Positions 1 through 12,800 of a DNA stretch of 64,000 nucleotides are shown piece by piece (the stretch's first letter is position 1; the number at the start of each line of letters is the position of its first letter). The position numbers were made by a program, and so were the translations under genes. The DNA is from Cylindrobasidium torrendii FP15055 ss-10. Lineage: Eukaryota; Basidiomycota; Agaricomycetes; Agaricales; Physalacriaceae. The stretch lies in contig KN880439.1 of assembly GCA_000934385.1 (NCBI GenBank), positions 62,001 to 126,000 of the forward strand, in the 5' to 3' direction. Under the pieces are notes generated by a model. It searched no databases. It saw only the letters and a program-made list of their open reading frames with translations, and was not told the DNA's origin.

Positions 1-3000
1 CGCTCCGAATCCATTCTAGCTTTCGAACTCCACTCCACTGCATAAGCCCCCGATGCTTGCGGTTTATCTCGCTGTTCGGTTTGATTTTGTCTTTGAGCCT
101 GGAAACAGAGCTCGGCGTGTCCGAATCATCCGACGAGGAAGAGGATGATGAAGAGGAAGACACGTTATCCTCCGCGATAGACTCTGTGCCCACGTCCTCT
201 TTGATGGACTTGTTCGCACATTCCAAGACTTGCATCACGTCTGCGAGACTGGCGTCCCCGGCCGCAAGTTTTTGGTGATATCCGCTCAACCCCGGCCATG
301 CTTTCAGAGTCAACGTGATCCTTCCTACAATGTCCACAGGCTCTGTGACACTGCGTCTCGCGCGCTGGAGCGCATCATGGTCGCCTTTCTGGATGGGCAC
401 CTCGACCTCAGTCTCCTCGCGGTCAAGTAGGTCTCTCAGCCAGATAATCCCCCATGCCTCCGTCGAGTCGATTCCGAGCGAGCGCTTCTTCAGCTTTAGC
501 ACGATGCTATCGCAGAACCTGTTCTTGAACGCGATGGCAAGCGGCCTGTCCCTCTTCGCATTCCACCCGCCGTTTACGTTCGGGAATAGCTTGCGCTTTT
601 GGCCTTCGCCTACGCCAGTTTCCAGACGGATTTGACAGGTGGCCAAGTCCGGAGGGAGGTTAAAGCAGGCGGTGGCGTGCGCGCCAATTTCGATGGTACA
701 TGGCGGCCAACCCTGAAGTTCGTATGGAAGCTTGAGTTGAACGCTGCGCCAGGCAGCGGCGAAGCGGAGACGGCCTACACCAACACCACCGACTAACGGG
801 AATGAGTCGGTAACCTGACTTCCATTCTTGAAGAGGGCCTTCAAAGGAAGAACGACGACGCCTAATATCGGATTCCTCTCATGCAGCCTCCAGTCCCGTA
901 CCGCAATGATGACGGTTGTGTCTTCCCAATTTTTCACAAGACGTTCGGTGCCAGCATTGAACTATCGATTGCCAAGTCAGTCTTGCTGATTTAATGCTGG
1001 AATGTTCACTCACGAAAGGCTTGTTGCTCTTCATCTTGGTCCGCGTCTTGTAGACCCGCTCGTCGTTGATGATAATCGTGCAGTAGGCGCTAGGTAGATC
1101 GCCATTGTCCTCCGCCTCATCCCCGTTCCTCACACCACTTTCGCGAACCTTTATGACTTCAAGACCGGTAATCTGCTCCACCTGGATGGACAAAATCCCT
1201 GTAACCCACTCTTTTGAGGGCGGCGTGCCAGCAATGAGCGCAATTGTCTGATCCTTGAGCTCGTCCTTGATTTCTTGTTCAAGTTCTTGCTGACTGTTAG
1301 AGGTTCCCATTGCCTCGCGCAGCTTGTCCTCCGTCTCCTTCGCAATCCGCTTGCCAATCTCCTCGGCATCCTCAATGTGATGTTCCAGCTTGGTCTTGGT
1401 CATGTACCCGACAGACCATTCAATAGTGCCTGGGTTTCCTTTTCCCAACGTGTCCTTACGGTCCTGGATCTTGTTGCGAGTGTTGGGAGAGCGCATGAGT
1501 TCTCCAAGGGGGACCTCGACTTCGCCGAGGAAGTCGTCTGCGCTTAGTCGGTCTGTAGGATTATGTTCTAAGTATAATGAGAAGATGGCGGAGAGATGTG
1601 ACATACCAGCATCCCAAAGTTGAAGGCGAAGCTTCTCGCGAGCATTCGTCTCCGCTGCAGTGACCAGGACAAATCCAATCTCCTCCCAGACAGGCTGACT
1701 GCTGTTCTCAATGATCCTGTAACCTATTTCAGCCCACATAGCACTGATCCCAATTGTGCGGTATACCTTGTCGACCATATCGTCTTGCCCCATTTTCCCC
1801 ATCCAACGTTAACGTACGGGTCCCCGTACTTGCTCTCCTTATTCTGCCAGAATTTCCCCTCGTCCCCATTCCTGAAGTCAGTGGCCCTTCTAATCTTCCC
1901 ATATAAAACGCCCAACGCGTCCGTATCCCGCTTTGGTCCTCCGGAGAGTATTTGTTTGAGGTTGAGCGTGAGACTCCTTGGAGCAACGAAAGTGCCAACG
2001 GCGTCGTCGATAGCTGACTGCAACCATTTAGACAAACCGGGGACGTCCATGATGTTGAGGAAGTTCTTCGAGAGTGGTGTGCATTGCAGAGTGATCTTGG
2101 GTAGTCCAAGGAACGTCATAGTCATCTCCGCAAGGAATGGGGGATTCGGGGTGAGTTCAAGGCGCAGACGGACCGATGCTTAGGTCCTATGAGCCTCATA
2201 ACACTATATGATGAAGATGTGCATGCCTAGGATACCGGTGATTTCCACCCACACGGGAAGCACGATGCCGCCTGTGCAGTAGAATTCGAGCAGGACGTGA
2301 ATATTGCGCGAGCGTTGCTTGAGGTCTGATGACCCCACATCCTGTGCGTGATAGGCTACAGCAAGCTCCAGGTTCACGTACTGGCCGAGGTCGGTGTCCA
2401 TTGTATCAGAGTTGTCGGAGTCGGTCAAAGCGCGCATGCCAAGGACCCGTAGTGGCTCAGAGCCTTGACCCAGGTCGGCGATGCGAACCCCATGGATGAA
2501 GGTTGGTAAGCTGCTTTGAAGGGCATCCTCGAGCATGTCGGCTAAAGATGTGAACAGGGCTGGGTTGACAATTGGCCAGAGTGAGCTAAGTATGTGATTC
2601 AGCGTCGCTGATTGGGGACTGCGAGCTAGGTCTTTGGGCTATTTACGGTCAGACGTGGTTAATATAGATTCAAGAATCATGCATACATTCGGGGTACGCG
2701 ACGGAGACGGTGTAGGAGAATGGGATTCTTCGAGTGATGGCGGCTTGAGCTTGGCCTGCAATACTGATGCCCCAGCGACCAGCGCAATGGCAGCGCATCC
2801 AACGATACCCACTCCAGTCACAAGTAGCTCATTGCGGTTGACGGAAATGCGAAATAAAGAAGTCAGGCCCAATGATGCTAGCCCGCCAACACCGGCAGCC
2901 CCAGCGACGACTGCGGCCGTCTGTTTGCGATATTGCTGCTCATACTCTACACGTATCTTCAGTGATAATGTCAGTAAGGCCGGGCAGTATATATACCTGG

Positions 3001-3186
3001 CTGCTTCCAGTAGTCGCGTGTTGCCTCTTGGCGTAAAAGCGCCGCCAGTCCTTCAGAAGAATTGTTTTCCGGGGTACGCCCATCTTCCGATGGAAAGGAC
3101 TCTACTTCACTGACAAGTAGCTCCCGGTGTGTGACCGGGTCAATCAGCGTCGAGCCGTTCGCTGCCCGCGCTGGTGCGGACGACAT
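1..3186 (-). CDS. SMP and multi-C2 domain lipid-binding protein, Mug190/tricalbin-like (3' end missing)
   Basis: Probable membrane-contact-site lipid-transfer protein. The N terminus (MSSAPARAANGS, ATG at 3186) is followed by a hydrophobic segment near residues 95-115 (ELLVTGVGIVGCAAIALVAG). An SMP-like region comes next (SLADMLEDALQSSLPTFIHG and onward), then a C2 domain (ALGVLYGKIRRATDFRNGDEG) and a second C2-like part (WVTGILSIQVEQITGLEVIK). Introns lie at about 2996-2947, after the PSRTPN segment, in the SMP/C2 linker, and at 1013-962, among others. After the 1013-962 intron the frame stays open without an initiating Met to base 1 (FNAGTERLVKNWEDTTVIIAV, then a long Ser tract), so the C terminus lies outside the window. 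Domain order matches the fungal Mug190 group better than classical tricalbins. An in-frame ATG at 3240 would add 18 residues, mostly Thr. Identity as an SMP/C2 protein is fairly sure; the exact orthologue is not. Confidence 0.75.
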
Positions 3187-3212
3187 GGTGGTCGTGGTCG
3201 TGGTCGTGGTCG
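3187..3212. repeat. Short GGTCGT-type tandem repeat at the 5' end of the Mug190-like gene
   Basis: About four copies of a gtggtc/ggtcgt hexamer lie immediately upstream of the chosen ATG at 3186. Read on the minus strand in the gene's frame, it encodes a run of nine threonines between a possible upstream ATG (3240) and the chosen one. It may be an unstable 5' leader or a variable N terminus. Confidence 0.8.
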
Positions 3213-4112
3213 TGGGAGAAGGATGTGCGTCGCGTTGCATCAATGATCGGGTATATGTAGAACGTTGTCACATTCGCGCTCCCGTGACGCTGAGCTCATT
3301 CAACGTCAGGTCGCCTGCCTGTCCAGGATTGGACAATGGCGAACAATGTGGAGTGGCGATGCACCATGAGGTGGCTATGCACTATGGAAGGAGGAGTGCG
3401 TACGGCATTACTTCGATTGACCGTCAACAAATACGTTGTCTGCACTCCGATGCCTTCGCAGTGAAGGGGACAAAAATCGTACAAGGACATTACCGACGCA
3501 AAGAGGTTTCAGTGTCCCGTCGACTCGACGAGTGCGACCCGCAACTAATACTGATCCACTCTAGTGATACGGCCTTATATTATTATAACCCTTTGTCTGG
3601 GAGTTTACTATGGCCGCCTGTACATGTAATACCCCGAAGACGAGAGAAGCGCATGGGCTTTCCCCTCAATGTAATCCAACACACAATGTTTGAGTATGTA
3701 TGCAAGAATACACAAGCGTGAGTGCACGGCTGACAGAGTTAGCAAGTGTTGCAACGTTCGCAACTCAGGAAAAAACTATTTGTGAAGCCTGGATTGAAAT
3801 GTACGCGGTATGCCAGCCAGCTCAACAGGCCATGCTGGGAAATCTGAACAACATTATCCGCTGCAGTCAGACGCAGCGTCGAGATGATGCAGGATGGCAA
3901 CCAAGCGCTGTATGCACCTCGAGTCTCGATGCTGCCTCGCTCCATTGACAGCAGACTCGCTTTCTGCAGGCCCTTCGGCTCGCGGACGCCAAAATCTAGA
4001 GCGCCACCTAGGCGGATCAAGCCTGACGTAGTCGCGATTTATCATGCCGATTTGACTTTGCTTAAAAAGTCGCGCGACTTGGACGCGAACCACCACAAGT
4101 GCCCTCGCCACC
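3213..4112. other. Intergenic region between divergent genes, no gene recognised
   Basis: This is roughly 0.9 kb between the minus-strand Mug190-like gene and the plus-strand hydroxylase. It should hold both promoters. An A/T-rich stretch occurs near 3570-3600 (ttatattattataacc). Open frames here show no family motif and no consistent splice structure. Confidence 0.6.
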
Positions 4113-5155
4113 ATGATTAGCGACGCCTTTCACGCCGGGAATGCCACCATTGCCCCTTACGATTGTGGCGACACACCGTTCTATTATACATGTCGGCAAC
4201 GCCTCATCGAAGACATTCCGGACATCTATGTTGCACTAGCAGCTCCAGTCCTCGCATATTGGGGCCTCTCCCTCGTCTTCCATTATATGGACACCCGGGA
4301 TTGGAAATGGCTCGAAAAACACAGGATCCACGAGTCGGCGGAGGTCAAGAGCAAGAACCTCGTCACACGGTCGCAGGTTGTTATTGCCGTTGTCTTCCAA
4401 CATCTCGTGCAGACTCTGCTAGGCCTTGTCGTACTGGATGACGAAACTGCCTTTGCACCAACTCATCAAGCCAGCGTCAATCACATTGCATCGGTATTGG
4501 CGCCAGCTGTGCGCGGCCTACCTCTAGAGTCTCGGGTCCACGATCTGGCGTACTTTGTTTACTGGTGGGCATTACCCAGCTTGCAGCTTTTTGGTGCCAT
4601 GTACGTGCTCTATATTGCTATCTCATTAATATCTAATACGCTCTTAGGGTTGTCATCGACACCTGGCAATATTTCCTGCACCGCTGGATGCACACCAACA
4701 AGTGGTTGTACAGGCACTTCCACTCTTGGCACCACCGCCTTTATGTCCCTTACGCTTTCGGAGCTCTCTATAACCATCCCGTTGAAGGTCTCCTACTCGA
4801 CACATTGGGCTCCTTCGCTGCAGAGATAGCCACGTTCATGACTGTCCGCCAGCAAATAGTCCTGTACACTGTCGCAACCTTCAAGACTGTTGATGATCAC
4901 TGTGGATACCGCCTCCCTTGGGATCCCCTACAAATGATTACGGCGAACAATGCAGACTACCACGACATCCACCACCAGGTATGTTTCGGCCATGTCTCGG
5001 CCCTCCGCTTTGGCTAACCCAACATTTAGACCGCCGGCATCAAGGCCAACTTTGCTCAACCATTCTTCATTCACTGGGACACTGTCCTGGGCACTCGCAT
5101 GACCAGGTCCGAGCTGAATGCGAAGCGCTCAAGGAAAACGGCCAAAGCAGAGTAG
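4113..5155 (+). CDS. SUR2: Sphingolipid C4-hydroxylase, fatty acid hydroxylase superfamily (SUR2-like)
   Basis: Predicted diiron membrane hydroxylase converting sphinganine-type bases to phytosphingosine in the ER. Three exons (4113-4600, 4648-4978, 5030-5155) join to 314 residues, slightly shorter than yeast Sur2. Hydrophobic segments occur at about residues 37-58, 88-110 and 145-165. The histidine boxes are visible: FLHRWMH, HFHSWHH and ADYHDIHHQ, spaced as in the superfamily. Splicing restores the first box, since the intron at 4601 sits just before VVIDTWQYFLHRW. The C terminus is basic (MTRSELNAKRSRKTAKAE). The sphingolipid role is inferred from motif similarity to Sur2. A C4-methylsterol oxidase or other family member is the main alternative, but sterol enzymes usually carry differently placed His boxes. 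Confidence 0.8.
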
Positions 5156-5410
5156 ACCTCAGATCCCTTAACGTCCTTCATTTGTGGTATATCTTTATTA
5201 TTCGCTGTGTACAGTAATTATAATCGGTGCGGCTACATAGGAGCCTTGTAATACACGCTATGATACTATGATTTTGGAATCCCTGCGCGTGATATGAGCC
5301 CGCATCGACGATGCTTGGTCACCGCGATCATCGAAATCCGCTCCGTGGAAGTTCCAGTGGTATGGCTTGGCCCGGCTCGAGTCACCTTTGACTCTTGTCT
5401 TTCGCCCATC

Positions 5411-6798
5411 ATGTCCAGCACACCTGTTCCACCCTCGCTTTCGCCCCCGCCTCAGCTGCAAGGTGCTGGTACTTCTGGCACGCCATCTGTTGCTCCTGCG
5501 CGGTCCACCGCCGCCGGTAGCAGCCTTGGCACATTTGGTGTACGCGCTCTGTCCAGGAGCTCTGCATCGCGGGGTGACTCATAAATCCTTAGGTCAAATC
5601 TGGATTGGCACAGATGCTCAAAGTACGTTTCCCACTGCTAAGCTCCGACTATCTTCCATCACTCGTTCTTCCCGCCACATTATTCTCCTTGCTGAACTAC
5701 ATTGTAGGGTGGTGTCATTATGGATGTGATCAATGTGGAACAAGTGTGTAATTTTGTACGCAGTCCTTATGCTGGCAATCTGACCAGGAGTAGGCCCGGA
5801 TCGCAGAGGAAGCCGGTGCTTGTGCAGTCATGGCCCTCGAACGTGTGCCTGCAGACATCCGTGCTGACGGCGGGGTAGCTCGTATGGTGCGTCTCCTTTA
5901 CATCCCAATATGACTCAAAGCTAACCTCTGTCTCTGGCAGAGTGATCCAGCAATGATTAAAGACATCGTGGCCGCTGTGACCATCCCAGTAATGGCCAAA
6001 GTACGAATTGGACATTTCGTGGAGGCGCAAATTCTGCAGGCCATTGGCATTGACTACATCGACGAGAGTGAGGTGCTCACCCCCGCGGACGAAGACAACC
6101 ACATTAACAAGCATACGTTCCGTGTGCCGTATGTGTGCGGTGCGCGCGACCTTGGAGAGGCTCTTCGTCGTATTGGCGAGGGCGCTGCCATGATTCGCAC
6201 CAAGGGGGAGGCTGGTACAGGAAACGTCGTTGAGGCGTATGTAGTCCTTCCATCCTCTCTTCCGGTTGCAGCTCACGCCATTCCAGCGTCCGTCACATGC
6301 GTACCATCAGTGCACAAATTCGCCAGGTCGGGTCGATGACCGAGGAAGAGTTATACGCGTTTGCACGCGACATCCGTGCACCGTTCCACCTCGTCAAAGA
6401 GACTGCGCGTCTCAAAAAACTGCCTGTCGTCAACTTTGCTGCTGGCGGGATTGCGACACCTGCGGATGCAGCATTGATGATGCAGTTGGGCTGCGATGGT
6501 GTGTTTGTTGGCTCTGGTATCTTCAAGGTGCGTTGTGTATGAACGTTCGATTGGGAATTGGTAAACTGATGTCGGGTTTGCAGTCTGGGGATGCAGCGAA
6601 GCGTGCCAAAGCTATCGTACAGGCGGTAACCCACTACCAAAACCCTCAGATTCTTGCTGAGCTTTCCGAAAATATCGGTGAAGCTATGGTGGGCCTAACC
6701 ATGTACGTACTCCTCGTCTCCCATTTGCATAGACAATTAAAGCCTGTCGCAGCGATTCGAATTTGAAGGGAGGAAAAATGGCCGCGCGTGGCTGGTAA
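5411..6798 (+). CDS. PDX1: Pyridoxal 5'-phosphate synthase, PdxS/SNZ subunit
   Basis: Synthase subunit of the deoxyxylulose-independent vitamin B6 pathway. It builds PLP from ribose 5-phosphate, glyceraldehyde 3-phosphate and ammonia supplied by the PDX2/SNO glutaminase. After splicing the protein reads [10 protein letters not shown]...GTFG then [10 protein letters not shown] and [12 protein letters not shown]. Family hallmarks are [13 protein letters not shown] with the Schiff-base lysine, [30 protein letters not shown] and the C terminus [13 protein letters not shown]. Exons 2 (5593-5622, 30 nt) and 3 (5708-5743, 36 nt) are unusually small; further introns fall after VARM, after VVEA, after GSGIFK and before the last 16 codons. 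The ATG at 5411 gives the usual short N-terminal extension; an in-frame ATG at 5294 is less likely. The glutaminase partner is not in this window. Function is secure. Confidence 0.95.
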
Positions 6799-6998
6799 AC
6801 ACTGAATGAGCAAAACATGTAAAACATAGTGTATGCTAGACGGTGTATGTTGTAGTATCATTATTGTGCAAAAGGGTGTGGCGAACTGTCCAGACTCACA
6901 ACCCCGCATGAATTTGACCCTGTCACAGATAAGATAAGATAGAGCCAATTTCAGCATCGAGTTCGATCGTGAATTCTGATAATTAACCTCTGTCCGTC

Positions 6999-9467
6999 AT
7001 GTCCAGCTTCGCGGCGGGAACTGCGCCCATCAAGGCAGAGTAAAATATCCGTCAATATGTGCGACCACTTTTCTGACGCCTCTCTGTAGATTCATTGTGT
7101 CCACTTCGGCTCCCGCACGCGCCGCGGACGACGATGCAGCAGAAGGTGGGACTGCACACGCTGGCGGATCGACGGGTACCGACCCCAGAGACGATGGTGG
7201 GAACGCTGGAGGACGCAAGAAAATGAATAAGGCAGACAAGAAGCGCGGCCAGAACAAGGGGAGACGGTTCGGCAAGATACGAGATGACTTGGATTTGTGT
7301 TGGAAGGTTGCGAGCGGTGCCGCATGCGAATTTGCATCAGAGTGCGTGCAAAATATACGTTCTGTGGGACTACCTGCTAATTCTTCCGATTAGATGTCGC
7401 TTCAATCATGATGTCAAGGCCTACCTCGACGCGAAGCCCCAGGATTTGCATATGCCCACTGCAGATGAAATGCGAAATGCACCTCCATACATTGTCCTTG
7501 ACGACTCAAAACCAGGCATAACTCCAGGAGACAAATGTATCATTTTCGAGGAGTTTGGAGAGTGCCGTTATGGCTATAAGTGTCGCTACTTGCGGTCTCA
7601 TGTCAACATCAAGCCCGACGGTCTTCCTGAGCTCGTCGTTCATGAAGAAAAGGCTGCACCAGCCGTGTTCACTTATAAAGAGATGAACTTCATTGGTGCA
7701 GATGTGCAGAAACTATTGCGGACTAAAAAGGTGTGTGTTCTGTGTATGGTTCATGGCGCATCATTAAAACCGATTTAAGTACCCTACGCCAGTCACGGAT
7801 GAGTTTTTGAAGGAGATGAAGGAAAAGGAAGATCAGGAGAAAGTGGCATTGGCTACGAAGAAAGAGGCTGCGCAACAGGTTCTTGAACAGGATCTCGCAC
7901 AGACCGAAGCTGAGAAGGATACACCTGATGTGCCGATGCGCTTCAATGAGAAGAAGCGATTGTTCTGGAGTGGAAAATCTTGTCAGTCTAATTCATAGCA
8001 CTACTTTTGTTGTGCTGACCCCCATTTTACAGACTTGGCCCCACTTACCACTGTTGGCAACTTGGTGCGTTCAGGAATCTCGCCCAAGAACAACATATTA
8101 AGGTCATCATTAGCCATTCCGTCGTCTATGTGTTGCTTTGGGAGCAGACATCACTTGCGGTGAAAGTACGTTGTTGTTCTTCACGTCCATTCTGAGATAT
8201 TCATGTATGCTGTAGTGGGTTTGGCGACATCTTTCCTCCAAGGGTCGAAGGAAGAATGGTCTCTTGTGCGCCGCCATCCCTCTGAAAAGACATTCGGCAT
8301 CCAAGTCGCAGGAAGCAAACCACACACCCTTATCCCAACAGCAGAGATCATCGGCAAGGAACTCGCTGGGAATGTTGATTTCGTAGACGTCAACTGTGGT
8401 TGCCCCATTGATCTTGTATTCAAGTCTGGAAGTGGTTCTGCGCGTAGGTTCACCATCTTCGCTGATGAACATCTCTAATGGGATGCTCTAGTTCTTGACG
8501 CTCCTGGCAAACTTGGCCGTATCGTTGTTGGCATGAACAAGGCGCTCGGTGAGATACCGGTCACCGTCAAACTGCGTACTGGAGTCAAGGACAGCAAAAA
8601 CACGGCACACAAACTTATGCCCCGTCTTGGGCCAGAATTTGGAGCATCTGCAACCACTGTTCGTCAATCCTTATTGTCCGAAGCTTATACATATTGACAC
8701 GGAAACGTAGCTTCATGGGCGTAGTCGCCAGCAGCGCTATACAAAGCTTGCAGACTGGGACTACATTAAGGAGTGTGTTGAGGCCGTCCGTGCGAGGGAA
8801 GAGGAGGTCGGCAGTACGCATTCTCTTTCGTGGATTGACGAACACCGCTGACTCTTTACTAGTGGCACCCATCCCAATTTTCGGCGGTGGTGACTGCTTC
8901 TCGGCGGAAGACTACTGGGGCGCGGTTGCAAAGTATAATGTAGACGGTGTTATGGTCGCGCGCGGTGCATTGATCAAGCCGTGGATTTTCACAGAGATCA
9001 AGGAGAGGCGTGAATGGGATATCTCTTCTCGTGAGCGCTTAGAGCTCATTCGAAAGGTGGGCCTGGTCTTTGTATCTCGCAACCTTGGTTTGGCTGACGT
9101 TTATCCTAGTTCGCTGAATTTGGGCTGAGCCACTTTGGTACGGACACGGCGGGCGTAACAACAACACGCCGGTATCTCTGCGAGGCCCTGTCTTTCCAGT
9201 ACCGATATGTACCAATTGGTTTGCTGGAAACATTACCAGGAAGGATCAACCACCGTGCGCCAGCATACAAGGGCAGAGACGAACTAGGTATGCTGTTGAA
9301 ATTGGTTTGTTGGTAGATATGCGCTCATCTTCAATACAGAAACTCTACTTGCGAGCGACAACAGTCAGGACTGGGTGAAAATCTCGGAAATGTTCCTTGG
9401 CCCCGCTCCAGAGTCATGGTCATTCACTCCCAAGCACAAGAGCAACTCTTATGATAGCCAGGGTTGA
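6999..9467 (+). CDS. DUS3: tRNA-dihydrouridine(47) synthase, Dus3
   Basis: Flavoenzyme that reduces uridine-47 in the variable loop of tRNAs. The N terminus carries two CCCH zinc fingers: [21 protein letters not shown], whose last Cys codon follows a splice junction, and [23 protein letters not shown] Lys/Glu-rich linker follows. The TIM-barrel catalytic domain shows [43 protein letters not shown] with the catalytic Cys, [35 protein letters not shown] and [19 protein letters not shown]. About ten short introns are needed; the one before LHGRS uses a GTTCGT donor (8659). The first exon (ATG 6999) encodes only [13 protein letters not shown] before an intron. All expected domains are present in the usual order. 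Confidence 0.95.
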
Positions 9468-9879
9468 GCGGTTCGCAACTGAACGTGAACGTTCAGTTTA
9501 AGTTGTAAATCAAGTGGTGTATTCATGCTTGTATTTTGTAACAGATTAGGGTTGTTGTATCTCGGTGCTTATCCAATTTCTGAATGAACATACGCATCGC
9601 CAGTGCTGAGTACTAAGTGCCTGCACAGTGTAGGTCGATTAATAGGGTGCAACAGGGGCACGTGACATTAAGGAGAAATCTCGCGATAGCTCCCGATGAC
9701 GGCATCTACGGTGCCATGTTTTCTCTCTTTCTTCCCTCCATCATTGCCTTGGCTCGAAGTCGGCACTCTGCAGAATCGGTGTGGGATTTTGAGGCGGACT
9801 GCTCTATTTGGCAGTGGCAGCTGGGAAGCTGGGTCACACGACCGACTTGAAGCCGCGTCTCCCTCAACCTGATAATACC
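9468..9879. other. Intergenic, terminator/promoter space
   Basis: About 410 bp between DUS3 and the BRE4-like gene, both on the plus strand. I see no RNA gene or repeat. An in-frame ATG at 9808 could extend the next protein by 24 residues, but that extension shows no recognisable motif. Confidence 0.5.
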
Positions 9880-12800
9880 ATGGCCAACTCGATACCCTCT
9901 GGATCCTCAGCCCCGACGCTATCATCATCGTCTGGAACACCTTATACCACGCGCGAAGGCAGTATCATCCACGACAATGTCAGCGCCGACCTTTCTCAAA
10001 GCTTACCGCGCCTCCGGCCACCGCGTTTGCGTAGCTTGTCCTCGTCTACGGTGCCACGCGCGGGACAAAATCGATACCATACCACCTCACGGATGCCACG
10101 GACTGGATATCATACCCCGCGAGAGCATCAGTGGTCGGTATTCCAAGAGCTTATGCAGAACGAAGCGATTCCCACCAGCATCAGCGCCCCGCGAAGAAGC
10201 ACCATGCGGCGTTCCCAGCGGGCAGACGCGGTCTCCTGGGTAGACGATCCCAGTTTGTCGAACATTCTCAATACACCCAGAGTCCAGTCTCCCACGAACG
10301 AGAACTATCCATCGCCAGCAGATTCAGCTTCTGATTCCCAGTGTTCCACGGACAGTGAAAACGAAGGGGATGACCAGGACGGCAGCAGTGAGGACGAGGC
10401 CGAGGATATCCAACCCCCGCCAAAAAAATCTTGGACTATCCCAGAAATCCCTCTGTTTTACCGCAACATCCTCAAATGTGCTTTGGCCTACCTCATAGCC
10501 TCGCTCTTCACATTCTCCCCCATTCTCTCCGGCCTCATCAGCGATATTGCCTCGGGAGGCTCCACAAGATCAGAAAGGCATCCTTTACCAAGTGGACATA
10601 TGGTCGCCACAGTCGCTGTCTACTTCAATCCGGCGAAGACGATGGGCGCAATGTTTGAAGCGGACATGTTTTGCCTGATTGGGTTCTGCTATGCGGCCAT
10701 TGTCTGCTTGACTAGCATGGGACTCTTTTGGTGGTTGGACGTGCAGCCAGGTTTAGAATGGCTTGCTGACCTCGTTACCATTGCCTTGGTCGGCATTAGC
10801 TTCAGCATTCTCTGTTGGTTGAAAGTCTGGATGGTGGGTCTTTCTTCTCGGTCCAGCGGCTTCACTAATATTCCTCAGGCTAATCCCCAATTCAACACTG
10901 CATGCAGTATGACCTCTATCATCATCTTCGTTGTCGTGGTCAAGGAGGGCGGCTGGCAAACACTCCTGTCCATGGCCTTCATCGTTTTCTGCGGTACCGT
11001 CACGTCAAACCTCGTATGTTACCTTGTCTGGCCTCAGACGGCTGCCGCCAACCTGCAAGGCAATATGGCCAAAACGCTCGACTCATTCGCGACTGTCCTC
11101 GATATGCTCACGAGCACATTCTTGCTCGAACAACCGGACCACCATGTCAGCCCAGAGAAGCTACAGAAGGCCATCGATAATCACCAGAACAGTTTCACCA
11201 GCCTAAAGAAGAATCTGAATGAGGCAAAGAAGGAATGGATGTTTACTGCTTGGATTCCGTCTAGCGAGCCTCTTTCCTCCGTGCATCCTATACGGTCGAA
11301 GGACAATGTGCGCTCAAAGGCCTACGAGGACGCAGTCGACAGTATGAACCGCCTTGCCCAACATCTAAACGGTCTCCGTAGCGGAATCCGACTCCAATAT
11401 GAGCTCACTCAGGCCGGCATGATTCGACGTCGCAGGGGCTCAAAGAGGCCAAAGAGTGGTGAGGATGGCGATGAGAAAGTGTTGTTCCTCCAGCAGGCGG
11501 CAGTGATGTTTGGCGAGCTTGTCGATGATCTCGGTCCCCCACTCAAGGCGCTTTCGGTGAGTTGTCTTGCCTAGGCTCACCATGTCACTCATCTTTTGAT
11601 AAGACGACGTGCACTAGCTCACTGAAGCGCCTACGCGAGTCATTCATTCAATCGCACCGAGCACTACCGGAGGATAAGATGAAGCCGCAGGAGTTTTTCG
11701 AATTGGTGGACAACATCGAGCGATCTCTCGCGCGCTTTGAGAGCACTTCCAATCATGCGGTTATGCGGTTATACCGCAAGAGCGACCTATTTGATGGCGA
11801 GGGTAGTGTTTTGAGCATTGCATCTGCTAATGACAATTCGATGCTTATGAACCGGGACAATGAGCACATCTTCTTGGTCTACTTGTGGGTCTATTTTCAT
11901 ACTGCATCTGAGTTACTGCTTACCTTCGCCAGCTTCATCTTCACGTTGCAGGAGTTCTCCACGGAATTGTTGAACCTTGTTGATGCCATGGAACGGGTAT
12001 ACAACTTCGAGCGCAACAGACTTTCATGGTGGGGATTGATCAAACACGCCGCTAGCGCCTTGAAGGGGAAGTGGACGGTTGTAAGTCGATGGGTCAAGCG
12101 CAGACGGACAACCATCGCTCGCCCAAAGATGACGAGTCGCCCTTTCTGTGCGTTAGCTATCCACCGAGTGGAACATGATCTTATATTCATCCAGCGTCCT
12201 TTGTCATCCCCAAGGTTCGCAGACGTCCGGTGTTCCCGAAAGTACGGCCTCACGCGCCAAATACCGTCCTGACTCCCGCCCGAAGCAACCTCACGTTCCT
12301 CGGAAAGATCAAGCAGATGGTCTGGCGAACGGGTCAACGTCTTACGGAGCGGGACAGTAAATTTGCCATCAAGGCTGGCGCAGCTATTGCTCTCCTTGCT
12401 TCACCGGCATTCTTCGATGGCACCCGCGACATTTTCCTCACCTACAACGGTGACTGGGCGCTCATTTCATTCTTTGTGGTTATGTCGCCCACGATTGGCG
12501 CGACAAACAAACTTAGTTTGGCGCGTGTGCTGTGGACGGTGGTCGGGGCGACAGTTGCGCTATCTGTGTATACTGTCGGTCAGGACATGCCCTGGATCCT
12601 TGCGGCATTTGGTTTCTTTTTCTCGTTGCCATGTTTCTACTACTACATGCTTGCTCCGAGCAATGCGGCGTCGGCAAGGTTTGCACTACTAACGTATAAC
12701 CTTACTTGTCTATACTGGTGCGTGCTTCACTCGAGGTCGATAGCATGAGCCTGATGTCTTCGCAGCTACAATGTACGGCATCGCGATTTGGATGTCATGT

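Noticed and set aside
3300..4100. Frames of 65-220 codons between the Mug190-like and SUR2-like genes
   Set aside because: They overlap on both strands, lack motifs and include promoter-like A/T-rich DNA.
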